From positions 1,178,001-1,242,000 of the forward strand of contig NC_004369.1 in assembly GCF_000011305.1 (NCBI RefSeq): DNA of 64,000 nucleotides, written 5' to 3'. Of this stretch, positions 46,793 through 56,362 are shown piece by piece. A program made the translations under genes and the position numbers. The DNA comes from Corynebacterium efficiens YS-314. GTDB lineage: Bacteria; Actinomycetota; Actinomycetes; Mycobacteriales; Mycobacteriaceae. The first letter of the stretch is position 1, and the number at the start of each line of letters is the position of its first letter. The notes under the pieces were generated by a model. It did not search any database, had not been told where the DNA came from, and worked only from the letters and a program-made list of their open reading frames with translations.

Positions 46793-46916
46793 GGTTCCGC
46801 CCGCACCCTACCCACATCCCGGCACTCCCTGGTGACTCCCCGTTGACTCCCTGGGTTGGCCACGCGGGTAGTATTGTTCCGACGTGGTAACCACCCATTC
46901 AAGGAGTAATGCGACA

Positions 46917-47786
46917 GTGCTTTCACACATCATTGATGTCCTGGCGGACCCGATTGACGGCAGCCCCCTGCGTGGTGTGGATGACTTCACCCGACTGGTA
47001 TCTGAATCCGGGCATTCCTACGATGTCGCCCGCCAGGGGTATGTCACCCTTGCAGGCGGTGCCGGCCTGCGCTACTCCGGTGATGATGCCGAGATGATCA
47101 GCGCCCGGGAGACCTTCCTCACCGGTGGGCACTTCGCCCCCTTCGTCGAGGCGATCGCCGATGCAGTCCATGATGTGCTGGACGCCGGTGAGGTCGCCGA
47201 CGATGCCCACCCCGTCATCTGTGAGATCGGCGCGGGTACCGGTTACTACCTCTCCCACACTCTCGACAGCGTGGCAGGCGCCCGCGGCATCGGCATCGAT
47301 GTCTCGGTGCATGCCGCCAAGCACCTGGCCCGGTGTCATCCCCGCGTCGGTGCCGTGGTGGCCGATGCCTGGGCCCGTCTGCCCATCCAGTCGGAATCCG
47401 TCGATGCCATCACTGTCATCTTCGCACCGCGTAATGCTGCGGAGTTCGCCCGCATCCTCAAGCCGAAGGGACAGGTCATCGTGCTGACAGCCGACGCCGG
47501 TCACCTCGCGGAGCTGCGTGAACCCCTCGGTATCATCGATGTGGAGGAGGGCAAGGTTGAGCGCATGATCGAGCAGGCAGCCGGACATCTCCAGCCCGTG
47601 GGTGACAGTGAGCCCGTGGAATTCGAGATGATGCTGGACCAGCAGTCCATCGCCTCCCAGATCGGCATGAGCCCGTCGGCACGCCACCTCAAACCCGAGG
47701 CACTGGCTGCGCGTATCCAGGCACTGCCGGAGCAGATGAAGGTCACCGCCCGGGCCCGTATCACCCGCCTCGGCCGTATTTCCTAG
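46917..47786 (+). CDS. 23S rRNA (guanine-N1)-methyltransferase RlmA-type
   Basis: 289 residues of the RrmA/RlmA(I/II)-TlrB family. A short N-terminal zinc-ribbon-like part (LADPIDGSPLRGVDDF) lacks the paired Cys of classic RlmA; the SAM motif VICEIGAGTGYYL lies near 100. It should methylate G745/G748 of 23S rRNA or a related site. GTG 46917 is used because AAGGAG lies ten bases ahead and a TAGTATTGT box (about 46869) puts the transcript start close to 46881; GTG 46884 would leave no leader. Confidence 0.85.
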   Translation: MLSHIIDVLADPIDGSPLRGVDDFTRLVSESGHSYDVARQGYVTLAGGAGLRYSGDDAEMISARETFLTGGHFAPFVEAIADAVHDVLDAGEVADDAHPVICEIGAGTGYYLSHTLDSVAGARGIGIDVSVHAAKHLARCHPRVGAVVADAWARLPIQSESVDAITVIFAPRNAAEFARILKPKGQVIVLTADAGHLAELREPLGIIDVEEGKVERMIEQAAGHLQPVGDSEPVEFEMMLDQQSIASQIGMSPSARHLKPEALAARIQALPEQMKVTARARITRLGRIS

Positions 47787-47860
47787 ACCTGCGATCATCC
47801 CCGGGGATTCCGCAGGTTCACGATCGTCTGCCGTGGCTGTCGTGCCCGGGGAGGTATGTG

Positions 47861-47908
47861 AAACGGCCCGCGGTGGAATCAATGGTTGATTCCACCGCGG
47901 GCCGTTTT
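47861..47908. terminator. Strong bidirectional terminator
   Basis: A 20-base stem (ACGGCCCGCGGTGGAATCAA, three-base loop, perfect complement) ends in TTTT on the plus strand and has AAA ahead on the same strand, giving TTT on the other. It lies between the convergent methyltransferase and GH32 genes. Confidence 0.92.
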
Positions 47909-47928
47909 GTCGGTGTTGTGGGCCGGTG

Positions 47929-49437
47929 TCAGCGCACCGGACCCTCATGCGGGTGCTCATCGGGATTGAACTGCGTCAGCTCATCCAGATCGGGCAGGCC
48001 CTGGGAGGAATACTCATCGGGGTAGTGGGCCTCGGCGTTGATGATGCTGGCCTCCCCGGTGGTGGTGACCTCGAAGTTGAAGACCGGGCCGTGCTCGAAA
48101 TAGACACGGCTGGCCATGGCGACCTCGCCGCCGTCGGCGAAGACCTCCAGGGTGGAACCATCGACCACGATGAACACGGAGTCGGTGTCCTCGGCGGACA
48201 GCGGCGCGACGGCCAACGGGTCATTTTCGTGGCACGGGTTCATGGACCGGTCGATGACCAATTCACTGTGACGGTGGTGGACCACGGCCGCGGTGTTGCC
48301 CTTCTGGTCACGCAGCTCGATGGACACGGAGCTGCCGTCGGGGATGTCACAGAGCCCGGTCCAACCCGCGGCCGCGTCGGATTCGTGGATGGCGGTGATG
48401 AGACCCTCGGGTGGGGTCTGGAAGAGTGTGCCGTCCTGGAGTGTGACCACGCGTGGCACGGACAGGCAGTTGGCCCAGCCCTCATCTGACCAGCTCTTGT
48501 GGGAGGTCGGGTCATCCAGGCGGCCCACACCGTTCATCAGTCCGAAGATGTGGGCCTGGTGGTACCGCTCCTCCTCATCCACGGTGCCGCTGGTGTAGTT
48601 GGTGTTGCGGGGGCGGGAGAAGTCATGGCCGTGGTCGATGCGGGTGAACGGGGTGACCACGGTGAACTCGGCGTCGTCAAGCTTGCCGACGACATACCCC
48701 GAACGATCCACCCCGTTCTCCTCGACGGTGATGATGAGAATGTCGTAGATTTCCCCATCCACCTCATCACGCAGGCGGATCAGTCGTGGGCTCACCATGA
48801 TGGCATCCTCTGGCAGTCCGTGGGCCCCCTGGAAGGTCAGCCGTCCGGAGATCTGCCAGTCGCGGCCATCGGGGGAGTGGAGGATGACCACCACCGGTTT
48901 CTCCATGGGGCCGGCCACCGCGAGCATCAACCATCCCTCGTGGCCCTCCTCACGGTTGGTGCCGTCCTCCCAGTCGGGGACCACGCAGGGGGAACGGAAC
49001 CGGGTGAAGGACTCGGAGTCACCTACGACGCGGCCGATCCGCACCACACCGGAATCCAGGCTCAGTGGGTTGTCGGACACTGACTCCATGGTGGCATCCA
49101 GATCGTCGATACGCGCCACGTGGATTGCGGAACTGTCCGCGGTCACCGAGGTGAAGTAGAGGTCAACCCCGCCCTTGTTGGCCACCACGGCACCGGCCCG
49201 CACCTGTGTCTCCCCACCCGTGGGGGCGAGGACATCATCACTGATATCCCAGCTGAAGGGGTTGCCCTCGGAGAACTGGTGGGCCCACCGCGGTCCCTCC
49301 TCGGGGGTGGGGCGGTACTGGTGGAAAACATGCCAGGTATCACCATCGAGGAGCACACCGGCCGGGGCGAACAGCAGACCAGACTCGGAGGTCAGGTGCA
49401 GTTCCGGGCGGTGATGGGTGGGGGGAGTCTCAGCCAT
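47929..49437 (-). CDS. GH32-fold beta-fructosidase-like protein lacking catalytic acids
   Basis: 502 residues align with the five-bladed propeller and C-terminal beta-sandwich of GH32 invertases. All three catalytic motifs are changed: WMNDPNG reads LLFAPAG (nucleophile Asp becomes Ala24), RDP reads RSP (Ser149), and ECP reads VSP (Val215). The surrounding fold markers (FHQYRP, RAGAVV, DWQISG) are kept. So it is unlikely to hydrolyse fructosides and may bind sugar or have another job. It sits beside glgA/glgC; GH32 with a different mechanism cannot be excluded. Confidence 0.83.
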   Translation of the reverse strand: MAETPPTHHRPELHLTSESGLLFAPAGVLLDGDTWHVFHQYRPTPEEGPRWAHQFSEGNPFSWDISDDVLAPTGGETQVRAGAVVANKGGVDLYFTSVTADSSAIHVARIDDLDATMESVSDNPLSLDSGVVRIGRVVGDSESFTRFRSPCVVPDWEDGTNREEGHEGWLMLAVAGPMEKPVVVILHSPDGRDWQISGRLTFQGAHGLPEDAIMVSPRLIRLRDEVDGEIYDILIITVEENGVDRSGYVVGKLDDAEFTVVTPFTRIDHGHDFSRPRNTNYTSGTVDEEERYHQAHIFGLMNGVGRLDDPTSHKSWSDEGWANCLSVPRVVTLQDGTLFQTPPEGLITAIHESDAAAGWTGLCDIPDGSSVSIELRDQKGNTAAVVHHRHSELVIDRSMNPCHENDPLAVAPLSAEDTDSVFIVVDGSTLEVFADGGEVAMASRVYFEHGPVFNFEVTTTGEASIINAEAHYPDEYSSQGLPDLDELTQFNPDEHPHEGPVR

Positions 49438-49558
49438 GCGTCAGTCCTAGCTATTCACATTGATTCTTGATGATTCGTATCTGTTGAACGAGGGTAGCCA
49501 CCTGCGGGCCGGTTGTGGGGAAAGGCCAGCTCAGAGGGGGTGTGGTAGACATAGAAAT

Positions 49559-49594
49559 GCCGGGGTGCCGTCCCCTTGGGTACGACACCCCGGC
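49559..49594 (-). terminator. Terminator after glgA
   Basis: TGCCGGGGTG (49585-49594 on the minus strand) pairs with CACCCCGGCA, followed on that strand by ATTTCT. It is 25 bases after the glgA stop. Confidence 0.65.
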
Positions 49595-49618
49595 AGTGGG
49601 GGTGGGGGAAGAGAAATC

Positions 49619-50791
49619 CTACATCAGTGATTTGTAGACATCGACGGTCTGCTGGGCGATGGTGGCCCAGGAGAACTCGTTGATGGCACGCTCACGCCCG
49701 GCGATACCGAACTTCTTCGCCACCTCACGGTCCGCGACCATCTTGTTCACGGCCTCGGCGATGTCACGCTCGAAGGTTTCGGTGTCATTCTCGTCGTAGT
49801 GGACCAGGGTGCCGGTCTCACCATCGACCACGACCTCCGGGATACCGCCCACGTCGGAGGCGACCACGGCGGTGTTGCAGGCCATGGCCTCGAGGTTGAC
49901 GATGCCCAGCGGCTCGTAGATTGAGGGGCAGACAAAGGTGTCGGCTGCGGTGAGGATCTCCTGGATGCCCTTCTTGTCCAGCATCTCCTGGACCCAGAAG
50001 ATCCCGTCGCGCTGGGACTGCAGCGCCTCCACGAGAGCCCTGGTGCGTTCCGCGATCTCCGGGGTGTCCGGTGCGCCTGCACACAGCACCAGCTGTACAC
50101 CCTCATCGAAGTGGGCGGCGGCCTTGACCAAATGCTCCACACCCTTCTGGCGGGTGATGCGACCGACGAACGCCACGATGGGTCGCTGGGGATCCACACC
50201 GAGCTTGCGCAACACGGATTCCTCCGCGTCATCGAAGGTGGGGCGGGGCTGCCACAGTTCGGTGTCGATGCCGTTGAGCACGATGCGGACATTGTCAGGT
50301 TCGATGCGGGGGTAGGCGGCGAGGATGGAATCCTTCATGCGTGCGGACACCGCGATGACGGCATCGGCGTACTCCATGGTGTTCTTCTCTGACCAGGAGG
50401 ACACATCGTATCCACCACCGAGCTGCTCACGCTTCCACGGGCGGTCCGGTTCCAGTGAGTGGGCGGTGGCCACATGGGGGATGCCGTGCAGACGTGCGGC
50501 GAGATGACCACCCAGACCCGCGTACCAGGTGTGGGAGTGAACCACATCCACATTGTTGGCGGCCTCTGCCATGCGCAGACCGGTGGACAGGGTCTTGATG
50601 GCCGGGTTGGCATTGTCCAGGGCCGGGTCCACGCCGTGGACGTAGACCCCCTCGGCGTCACGTGGGGCGCCCATGCAATGGACATCCACCTCCGCGATCT
50701 CCCGCATGAACCGGGTCAGCTCGGTTACGTGGACACCTGCTCCGCCGTAGACCTCCGGCGGATATTCTCTGGTCATCATTCCAACTTTCAT
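49619..50791 (-). CDS. glgA: Actinobacterial glycogen synthase GlgA (GlgM type)
   Basis: 390-residue GT4 enzyme: TREYPPEVYGGAGVHVTEL at the N-terminus, VGRITRQKGVEHL, and SIYEPLGIVNLEA with the nucleotide-binding Glu pair. It is the short actinobacterial type that uses ADP-glucose; the mycobacterial homologue (GlgM) makes maltose-1-phosphate, so elongation or maltose-1-P synthesis is possible. It is divergent from glgC with a 257-bp shared control region. Confidence 0.93.
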   Translation of the reverse strand: MKVGMMTREYPPEVYGGAGVHVTELTRFMREIAEVDVHCMGAPRDAEGVYVHGVDPALDNANPAIKTLSTGLRMAEAANNVDVVHSHTWYAGLGGHLAARLHGIPHVATAHSLEPDRPWKREQLGGGYDVSSWSEKNTMEYADAVIAVSARMKDSILAAYPRIEPDNVRIVLNGIDTELWQPRPTFDDAEESVLRKLGVDPQRPIVAFVGRITRQKGVEHLVKAAAHFDEGVQLVLCAGAPDTPEIAERTRALVEALQSQRDGIFWVQEMLDKKGIQEILTAADTFVCPSIYEPLGIVNLEAMACNTAVVASDVGGIPEVVVDGETGTLVHYDENDTETFERDIAEAVNKMVADREVAKKFGIAGRERAINEFSWATIAQQTVDVYKSLM

Positions 50792-51048
50792 GGTTCTGAG
50801 ACTAGCCCGCCGTGACCATACGTGCAGCGGTTTCCCATCCCGTCGGACCCTCCGGGCGCAACCCGGGTACAGGACAGATGCGGGATGCCATGCAGTGTGG
50901 GCACGGAGCGGGGTGTGGGTCGCGACCTCCCAGGTGCCCCCGTCGGCCCAGCATCCGGGGGGCGGTCACCCACCCTCGACTGACCCCGTGGCCACCCCAA
51001 AAGAAATACTTATTCACTGGTTTCAAGCGGGAACAGGTTTTTCGTTTT

Positions 51049-52278
51049 ATGGTTGAGTGTGTGAAGGGTAGACCAAATGTATTAGCAATCGTTCTCGCTG
51101 GTGGCGAGGGTAAGCGTCTGTTTCCGCTGACGGAGGACCGTGCCAAACCGGCCGTTCCCTTCGGCGGAACCTATCGGCTTATTGACTTTGTACTTTCAAA
51201 CCTGGTCAATGCCGGGTACCTGAAGATCGCTGTGCTCACGCAGTACAAGTCGCATTCCCTCGACCGGCATATCTCCGTTTCCTGGAATGTTTCTGGCCCG
51301 ACCGGCCAGTACATCGCCTCGGTCCCGGCGCAGCAGCGCCTGGGCAAGCGGTGGTTCACAGGCTCCGCAGATGCCATCCTCCAGTCACTCAACCTGATCT
51401 CCGATGAGAAGCCGGACTATGTCATCGTCTTCGGCGCGGACCATGTGTACCGCATGGATCCGAGCCAGATGGTCGATGAGCATATTAAATCCGGCAAGTC
51501 GGTGTCTGTGGCAGGTATCCGTGTGCCACGCCACGAGGCCACCGCATTCGGCTGCATCCAGTCCGATGATGAGGGCAACATCACCGAATTCCTGGAGAAG
51601 CCGGCGGATCCGCCCGGTACCCCGGATGATCCGGATGTCACCTTCGCCTCCATGGGCAACTACGTGTTCACCACCGAGGCTCTGGTGCGTGCGCTCAAGG
51701 ATGATTCGGAGAACGAGGACTCCGAGCACGACATGGGCGGTGACATCATCCCGTACTTCGTAGACCGCGGTGATGCCCATGTGTATGACTTCTCCCGAAA
51801 CATCGTGCCCGGTGCCACCGAGCGCGACAAGGGATACTGGCGTGATGTCGGTACCATCGACGCCTTCTACGAGTGCCACATGGATCTGATTTCCGTGCAC
51901 CCGATCTTCAACCTCTACAACAAGGAATGGCCGATCCACACCACCGTGGAGGGTAACCTGCCGCCGGCGAAGTTCGTGCAGGGCGGTATCGCACAGTCCT
52001 CGATGGTCGCCCCGGGATCCATCATCTCGGCGGGTACTGTGCGTAACTCCGTGCTGTCCACCGATGTCATCGTCGAGGAGGGGGCCACCGTGGAGGGCGC
52101 GGTCCTCATGCCGGGCGTACGCATCGGTAAGGGAGCGGTGGTTCGCCACGCCATCCTGGATAAGAACGTCGTGGTGCGCGACGGTGAGCTCATCGGAGTC
52201 GATCACGACCGTGATTCCCAGCGCTTCAAGGTCAGTGCCGGCGGTGTGGTCACCGTGGGTAAGAACCAGGTGGTCTGA
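51049..52278 (+). CDS. glgC: Glucose-1-phosphate adenylyltransferase
   Basis: 409 residues. [25 protein letters not shown] holds the nucleotide/allosteric loop, ADHVYRMD the metal-binding Asp, and the C-terminal left-handed beta-helix domain follows from ~300. It makes ADP-glucose, feeding the divergent glgA. ATG 51049 gives the usual length; GTG 51061 is an alternative. A terminator with a U-run follows. Confidence 0.95.
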   Translation: MVECVKGRPNVLAIVLAGGEGKRLFPLTEDRAKPAVPFGGTYRLIDFVLSNLVNAGYLKIAVLTQYKSHSLDRHISVSWNVSGPTGQYIASVPAQQRLGKRWFTGSADAILQSLNLISDEKPDYVIVFGADHVYRMDPSQMVDEHIKSGKSVSVAGIRVPRHEATAFGCIQSDDEGNITEFLEKPADPPGTPDDPDVTFASMGNYVFTTEALVRALKDDSENEDSEHDMGGDIIPYFVDRGDAHVYDFSRNIVPGATERDKGYWRDVGTIDAFYECHMDLISVHPIFNLYNKEWPIHTTVEGNLPPAKFVQGGIAQSSMVAPGSIISAGTVRNSVLSTDVIVEEGATVEGAVLMPGVRIGKGAVVRHAILDKNVVVRDGELIGVDHDRDSQRFKVSAGGVVTVGKNQVV

Positions 52279-52299
52279 CACCACCCCGGTCACCTCAGG

Positions 52300-52327
52300 T
52301 CGCGTCCTCCGGGGCGCGACTTTTTTA
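52300..52327 (+). terminator. Rho-independent terminator after glgC
   Basis: GTCGCG pairs with CGCGAC around TCCTCCGGGG, followed by TTTTTT at 52322-52327. A copy of GCTTGTCGACG begins three bases later (52330). Confidence 0.88.
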
Positions 52328-52379
52328 TGCTTGTCGACGCCCCGATCACCCCAGGTGCCCCACCGTGGGTGGTGGGGGT

Positions 52380-53024
52380 TTAGGTCTTCTTGGTCACCAG
52401 CGTTAGACCGGCGCCGAGGGGGAGGCGGGCCACATGTGCCCCGTCGAGGGCGCGGACGTAGTCATCCGCCTCGCGGGCGGCCACGGTGTCGCGGTCCTTC
52501 CGGGTCTCGTCGGAGACTGTGCCGTCGAGGAGAGCGTCGGCAAGCATGAGGACACCACCCGGACGCAGCAGCGGCCAGGCGGCGTCGATGAAGGCGCGCA
52601 GATCCATGGGGGAGACCTGGCCGAAGACCAGCTGGTAGCTGTCGAAGGCGAGTCGACCCATCACGTCGAGGGGACGCGAGGGCAGGAAACGGACGCGGGA
52701 GGGGGAGTAGCCGGCCTCGCGGAAGATGGCCTTCGCATGACGCTGGTGCTCGGTCTCCGGGTCGATGCAGGTCAGGGTGGTTCCGTCTGCCAGGCCCCGG
52801 AGGATATAGAGGCCAACCAGGCCGGCCGCGGGGGTGATGGCGATCGCGCCGGTGGACCCTTCACTGTTGGTGGCGGCGGCCAGGGTGGTGATCAACTGGC
52901 CGGTCACCTCATCGGGCACCGGGAGGCCGAACTCGGCGGCATCCTCACGAGCGGTTGCCAGGGCGGGATCGATCTCCGTGGTGGATTCGACATAGTTACG
53001 AAGGAACTCGAAGGCATTACTCAC
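52380..53024 (-). CDS. O-methyltransferase family protein (Rv1220c-like)
   Basis: 214-residue class I SAM-dependent methyltransferase of the caffeoyl-CoA/catechol type. SAM motif I is degenerate (AITPAAGLVGLYIL for VEIGTGTG), acidic motif II (LTCIDPE) and the metal-binding Asp in MLADALLDG are present. It is divergent from sigE, as in mycobacteria. GTG 53024 with a TAGACT box seven bases ahead suggests a leaderless mRNA. Substrate unknown. Confidence 0.84.
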   Translation of the reverse strand: MSNAFEFLRNYVESTTEIDPALATAREDAAEFGLPVPDEVTGQLITTLAAATNSEGSTGAIAITPAAGLVGLYILRGLADGTTLTCIDPETEHQRHAKAIFREAGYSPSRVRFLPSRPLDVMGRLAFDSYQLVFGQVSPMDLRAFIDAAWPLLRPGGVLMLADALLDGTVSDETRKDRDTVAAREADDYVRALDGAHVARLPLGAGLTLVTKKT

Positions 53025-53179
53025 GTTGTACAGTCTAGGCCCAGGGCTGGCTCACGGGGGTACTACACGCTGCGGTAACCGTGCTTTTATCGCACTACGA
53101 TAACAATTAACTAACCGTTTAATATTTACCAGTGGCTACACAGTCAAACGCCTAGATTTCCCAAGTTTGATCCGGCATT

Positions 53180-53830
53180 ATGAAACCTATGACCAATAAG
53201 CCCCGAGACCTTGAACCCGCTGCCATCGATCTCACCCCGGTAGAACCTACCGAGGAACTGTCGGGCACCGCTGCGTTCGACGCCGGTCAGGCAGAAATGC
53301 CGTCGTGGGGTGAACTGGTGGCGGAACATGCCGACAGTGTCTATCGTCTCGCATTCCGGTTGTCCGGTAATCAGCATGATGCTGAGGACCTTACCCAGGA
53401 AACCTTTATGCGGGTATTCCGTTCGCTGAAAAACTATCAGCCCGGCACTTTCGAGGGATGGCTCCACCGGATCACCACCAACCTGTTCCTGGATATGGTC
53501 CGTCACCGTGGAAAAATCCGCATGGAGGCACTGCCCGAGGATTATGAGCGGGTCCCGGGTAACGACATGACCCCGGAGCAGGCCTATACCGTGGCCAACC
53601 TCGATCCTGCTCTGCAGGAGGCCCTCGATGACCTGAGCCCGGATTTCCGCGTGGCCGTCATCCTGTGTGATGTGGTGGGTCTGAGCTATGACGAGATTGC
53701 TGAAACCCTCGGCGTGAAGATGGGTACTGTCCGGTCCCGTATCCACCGTGGACGCACCCAGCTCCGTGCCAGCCTCGAAGCTGCAGCCCAGGACAATGAG
53801 GAGGTTTCCATCCTGGTTCCCACCACCTAG
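53180..53830 (+). CDS. sigE: ECF sigma factor SigE
   Basis: 216 residues: sigma region 2 (about 50-115) with [17 protein letters not shown] (-10 recognition) and region 4 (about 150-205) with [25 protein letters not shown] (-35 helix-turn-helix). Envelope-stress sigma factor of corynebacteria. The anti-sigma gene cseE follows at 53996. ATG 53180 or ATG 53189. The upstream 155 bp should hold its own promoter. Confidence 0.93.
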   Translation: MKPMTNKPRDLEPAAIDLTPVEPTEELSGTAAFDAGQAEMPSWGELVAEHADSVYRLAFRLSGNQHDAEDLTQETFMRVFRSLKNYQPGTFEGWLHRITTNLFLDMVRHRGKIRMEALPEDYERVPGNDMTPEQAYTVANLDPALQEALDDLSPDFRVAVILCDVVGLSYDEIAETLGVKMGTVRSRIHRGRTQLRASLEAAAQDNEEVSILVPTT

Positions 53831-53995
53831 GTTTTCCCGTCAACTCGGACTGCTTGCACCGGTGTCATTCGCGTGGGAACTGAATTAAGACGGCAAACGT
53901 TAGATTAAGTAGGTACCGTTAAATGTACAGACTTAGTCGTTTCTTGCACCTGCGCCAGTCCGATATTGAAGAGCCACAGGAGGTTTCCGGAACCG

Positions 53996-54592
53996 ATGTT
54001 CAATTCCGACTCCACGGGGGATGTCAGATCCCAGCTTCGCCAGCCCCGCATCACCCGGCCCGACAGTGCCAAGGATGATGCCGGTGGTCAAGGGTTTGAC
54101 AAAGCCAGGCGCCCAAAGAGTGCCGGGTCGAAGTCTGGCAAGCCGAAGCTCGCTCCGCGTCAGCTCGAGGCGATCAGGGAAATCCGGCTGGGGGAGGTCC
54201 TCAAGACCACGCTGGTGGAGAAATCCCAACAGCTTCAATCCAAAACCCAGGACTTCGCCTCCGTGGATCATCTGTCTTCCGATGCCGCAGCCATGTTCAT
54301 CGACAATGAGTTGAGCAGGGGGGCGATGCACCGCGCCAGGCTGCACCTCGTGCACTGCGCGGAATGCCGTCAGGAGATCGCGCGCCAGCGCGACACTGTT
54401 GATTTCGTGCGGACGGAATGCAGGAACGACAACGTGACCGCCCCTTCCGATCTCAAGGCGAAACTGATGAGTCTGGCCAACGAATGCGCCCCGGGACCGG
54501 GAGCGGAGGACGCCGCGATTCAGCGACCGGAGTCTTTTGTGGCTAAAGTTGAATCGGTGGTACGCGCGGTACGCCGCACCCAGGGGCGTTGA
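53996..54592 (+). CDS. cseE: Zinc-associated anti-sigma factor for SigE
   Basis: 198 residues. A charged, disordered N-terminus (~70 residues) precedes a ZAS domain with HLVHCAEC (H-x3-C-x2-C), which binds zinc and SigE. No membrane helix is present, so it is a cytosolic anti-sigma. A long 5' part (AGGAGG at 53979, 11 bases ahead) supports ATG 53996; TTG 53966 could add ten residues. It follows sigE by 165 bp. Confidence 0.85.
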   Translation: MFNSDSTGDVRSQLRQPRITRPDSAKDDAGGQGFDKARRPKSAGSKSGKPKLAPRQLEAIREIRLGEVLKTTLVEKSQQLQSKTQDFASVDHLSSDAAAMFIDNELSRGAMHRARLHLVHCAECRQEIARQRDTVDFVRTECRNDNVTAPSDLKAKLMSLANECAPGPGAEDAAIQRPESFVAKVESVVRAVRRTQGR

Positions 54593-54623
54593 ACCCCACC
54601 GTTGAACAGTGAAGGTCTGAGGC

Positions 54624-55121
54624 ATGTTTTCTAACGTCGGCTGGGGAGAGATCCTCCTGCTTTTCATCGTGGGTCTCATTGTTATCGGACCTGAACGGCT
54701 TCCCCGTCTGATGGAGGACCTGAAGGCGGCCATTGTCGCCGCCCGCACCGCGATCAACAACGCGAAGCAGAATCTGGATACTGATTTCGGCGAGGAATTC
54801 GATGAGATCCGTAAACCGATGGCCCAGATCGCCCAGATCCGCAGCATGTCCCCCAAGACCGCCATCACCCGTGCACTCTTCGACGGTGATGACTCCTTCC
54901 TGGACTCCTTCGACCCGAAGAAGATCATGGCCGATGACACCGCAGGTCAGGCACATCGCCAGCAGGTGGCGAAAACCGGCACCACACCAGAACACGCTGA
55001 GGTGGTGGAACGTCCGGCAGACCGGATCGATCCGACGCAGTCCCCGAACACCCCGGGGAAGAACAATGATGGTGGCAAACCGCCAGCCGGGGGCGGTTAT
55101 ACCTGGACCGATCTGATCTAG
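54624..55121 (+). CDS. tatB: Sec-independent translocase protein TatB
   Basis: 165 residues: N-terminal helix [20 protein letters not shown] with the conserved Glu, the GPERLPRL hinge, an amphipathic helix (about 25-80) and a disordered, polar C-tail. Partner of TatA/TatC for exporting folded proteins. It follows cseE by 31 bp, the order seen in corynebacteria and mycobacteria. Confidence 0.92.
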
Positions 55122-55147
55122 GCAGATCTGAGCAACAGATAAAAAGA

Positions 55148-55182
55148 AGCCAGCGCATCCTCCTGTCGGGGATGCGCTGGCT
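55148..55182. terminator. Bidirectional terminator between tatB and mrp
   Basis: AGCCAGCGCATCC pairs with GGATGCGCTGGCT around TCCTGTCGG. AAAAAG just upstream gives the U-run for the minus strand, so it chiefly ends mrp. Confidence 0.88.
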
Positions 55183-55202
55183 CCGGTGTATCCGGGGTAG
55201 TG

Positions 55203-56327
55203 CTATTTCACACCCAGTCCCAGGGTTTTGCCCACGATGGACACCTTGCGCTTGGCCAGGGTGTCGGCGATGGCGTTGATCGCCGCGGTGGTGGGGGAGT
55301 ACGGTTCGGAGATCGCGATGGGGTTGCCCACATCACCACCCACGCGCAGGGACGGATCCAGTGGCACCGAGCCCAGGACGGGGACGTCCTCGCCGGTGAG
55401 CATGCTCAGGCGCTGGGCGATCTTCTCGCCACCGCCGGAACCGAAAACCTCCATGGTGGAGCCGTCAGGCATCACCATGGCGGACATGTTCTCAATGACA
55501 CCGGCCACCTTCTGGTTGGTCTGCAGGGAGATCGAACCGGCGCGCTCAGCGACATCGGCGGCTGCCGCCTGCGGGGTGGTCACGATCAGCAGCTCGGCAT
55601 TCGGGAGCAGCTGGGCGATGGTGATGGCGATGTCACCCGTTCCCGGTGGGAGATCCAGCAGGAGGATGTCCAGGTCGCCCCAGAACACATCGGAGAGGAA
55701 CTGCTGGATGGCGCGGTGCAGCATCGGACCACGCCACACCACGGGTGCGTTGCCCTCAACGAAGTGGGCGATGGAGATCATCTTCACACCGTGGGCCTGC
55801 GGGGGCATGATCATGTCGTCGACCTGGTGGGGTCGGGCGTCGGAACCGAGCATGCCGGGCACGGAGTGACCGTAGATGTCGGCGTCGAGGATGCCCACGG
55901 ACAGCCCCTTGGCGGCCAGGGCGGTGGCGAGGTTGACGGTCATGGAGGATTTGCCCACGCCACCCTTGCCGGAGGCCACCGCGTACACGCGGGTGGTGGA
56001 TCCGGGCTGGGCGAAGGGGATGACCGGGTCGGCGGTGTTGCCGCGCAGGCTCACCCGCAGTTCACGGCGTTGTTCATCGCTCATGACATCGGTGGTGACC
56101 TGGACATCGCCCACGCCCTCGATATCCTTGATGGCCGCCTCCGTGTTGGAGACGATGGTGGTCTTCATCGGGCACGCCGCGATGGTCAGGTAGACCTCTA
56201 CCTGCACATCGGAGCCATCGATGGCCACAGACTTGACCATTCCGAGCTCCGTGATGGGCTTCCCGATCTCTGGATCCTCTACGCGGGACAGCGCGCTGCG
56301 GACAGCGGATTCGGTTACTTGAGACAT
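55203..56327 (-). CDS. mrp: Mrp/NBP35-type iron-sulfur cluster carrier ATPase
   Basis: 374 residues: N-terminal MIP18-like (DUF59) domain (to ~95), then a deviant Walker A ASGKGGVGKSS near 118, switch I/II (DADIYGHSVPG, LDLPPGTGD). The ApbC/Mrp family carries Fe-S clusters to target apoproteins; the usual CxxC of the cluster site is absent in many actinobacterial members and I do not see one here. ATG 56327 or GTG 56330, with a possible leaderless promoter (TATGCT ~10 bases ahead). Confidence 0.9.
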   Translation of the reverse strand: MSQVTESAVRSALSRVEDPEIGKPITELGMVKSVAIDGSDVQVEVYLTIAACPMKTTIVSNTEAAIKDIEGVGDVQVTTDVMSDEQRRELRVSLRGNTADPVIPFAQPGSTTRVYAVASGKGGVGKSSMTVNLATALAAKGLSVGILDADIYGHSVPGMLGSDARPHQVDDMIMPPQAHGVKMISIAHFVEGNAPVVWRGPMLHRAIQQFLSDVFWGDLDILLLDLPPGTGDIAITIAQLLPNAELLIVTTPQAAAADVAERAGSISLQTNQKVAGVIENMSAMVMPDGSTMEVFGSGGGEKIAQRLSMLTGEDVPVLGSVPLDPSLRVGGDVGNPIAISEPYSPTTAAINAIADTLAKRKVSIVGKTLGLGVK

Positions 56328-56362
56328 CACCTAAATAGCATAGTCCGCAGCACGGCCAAGAC

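Noticed and set aside
50792..51048. GlxR-type (TGTGA-N6-TCACA) site between glgA and glgC
   Set aside because: I looked for it and found no convincing match.
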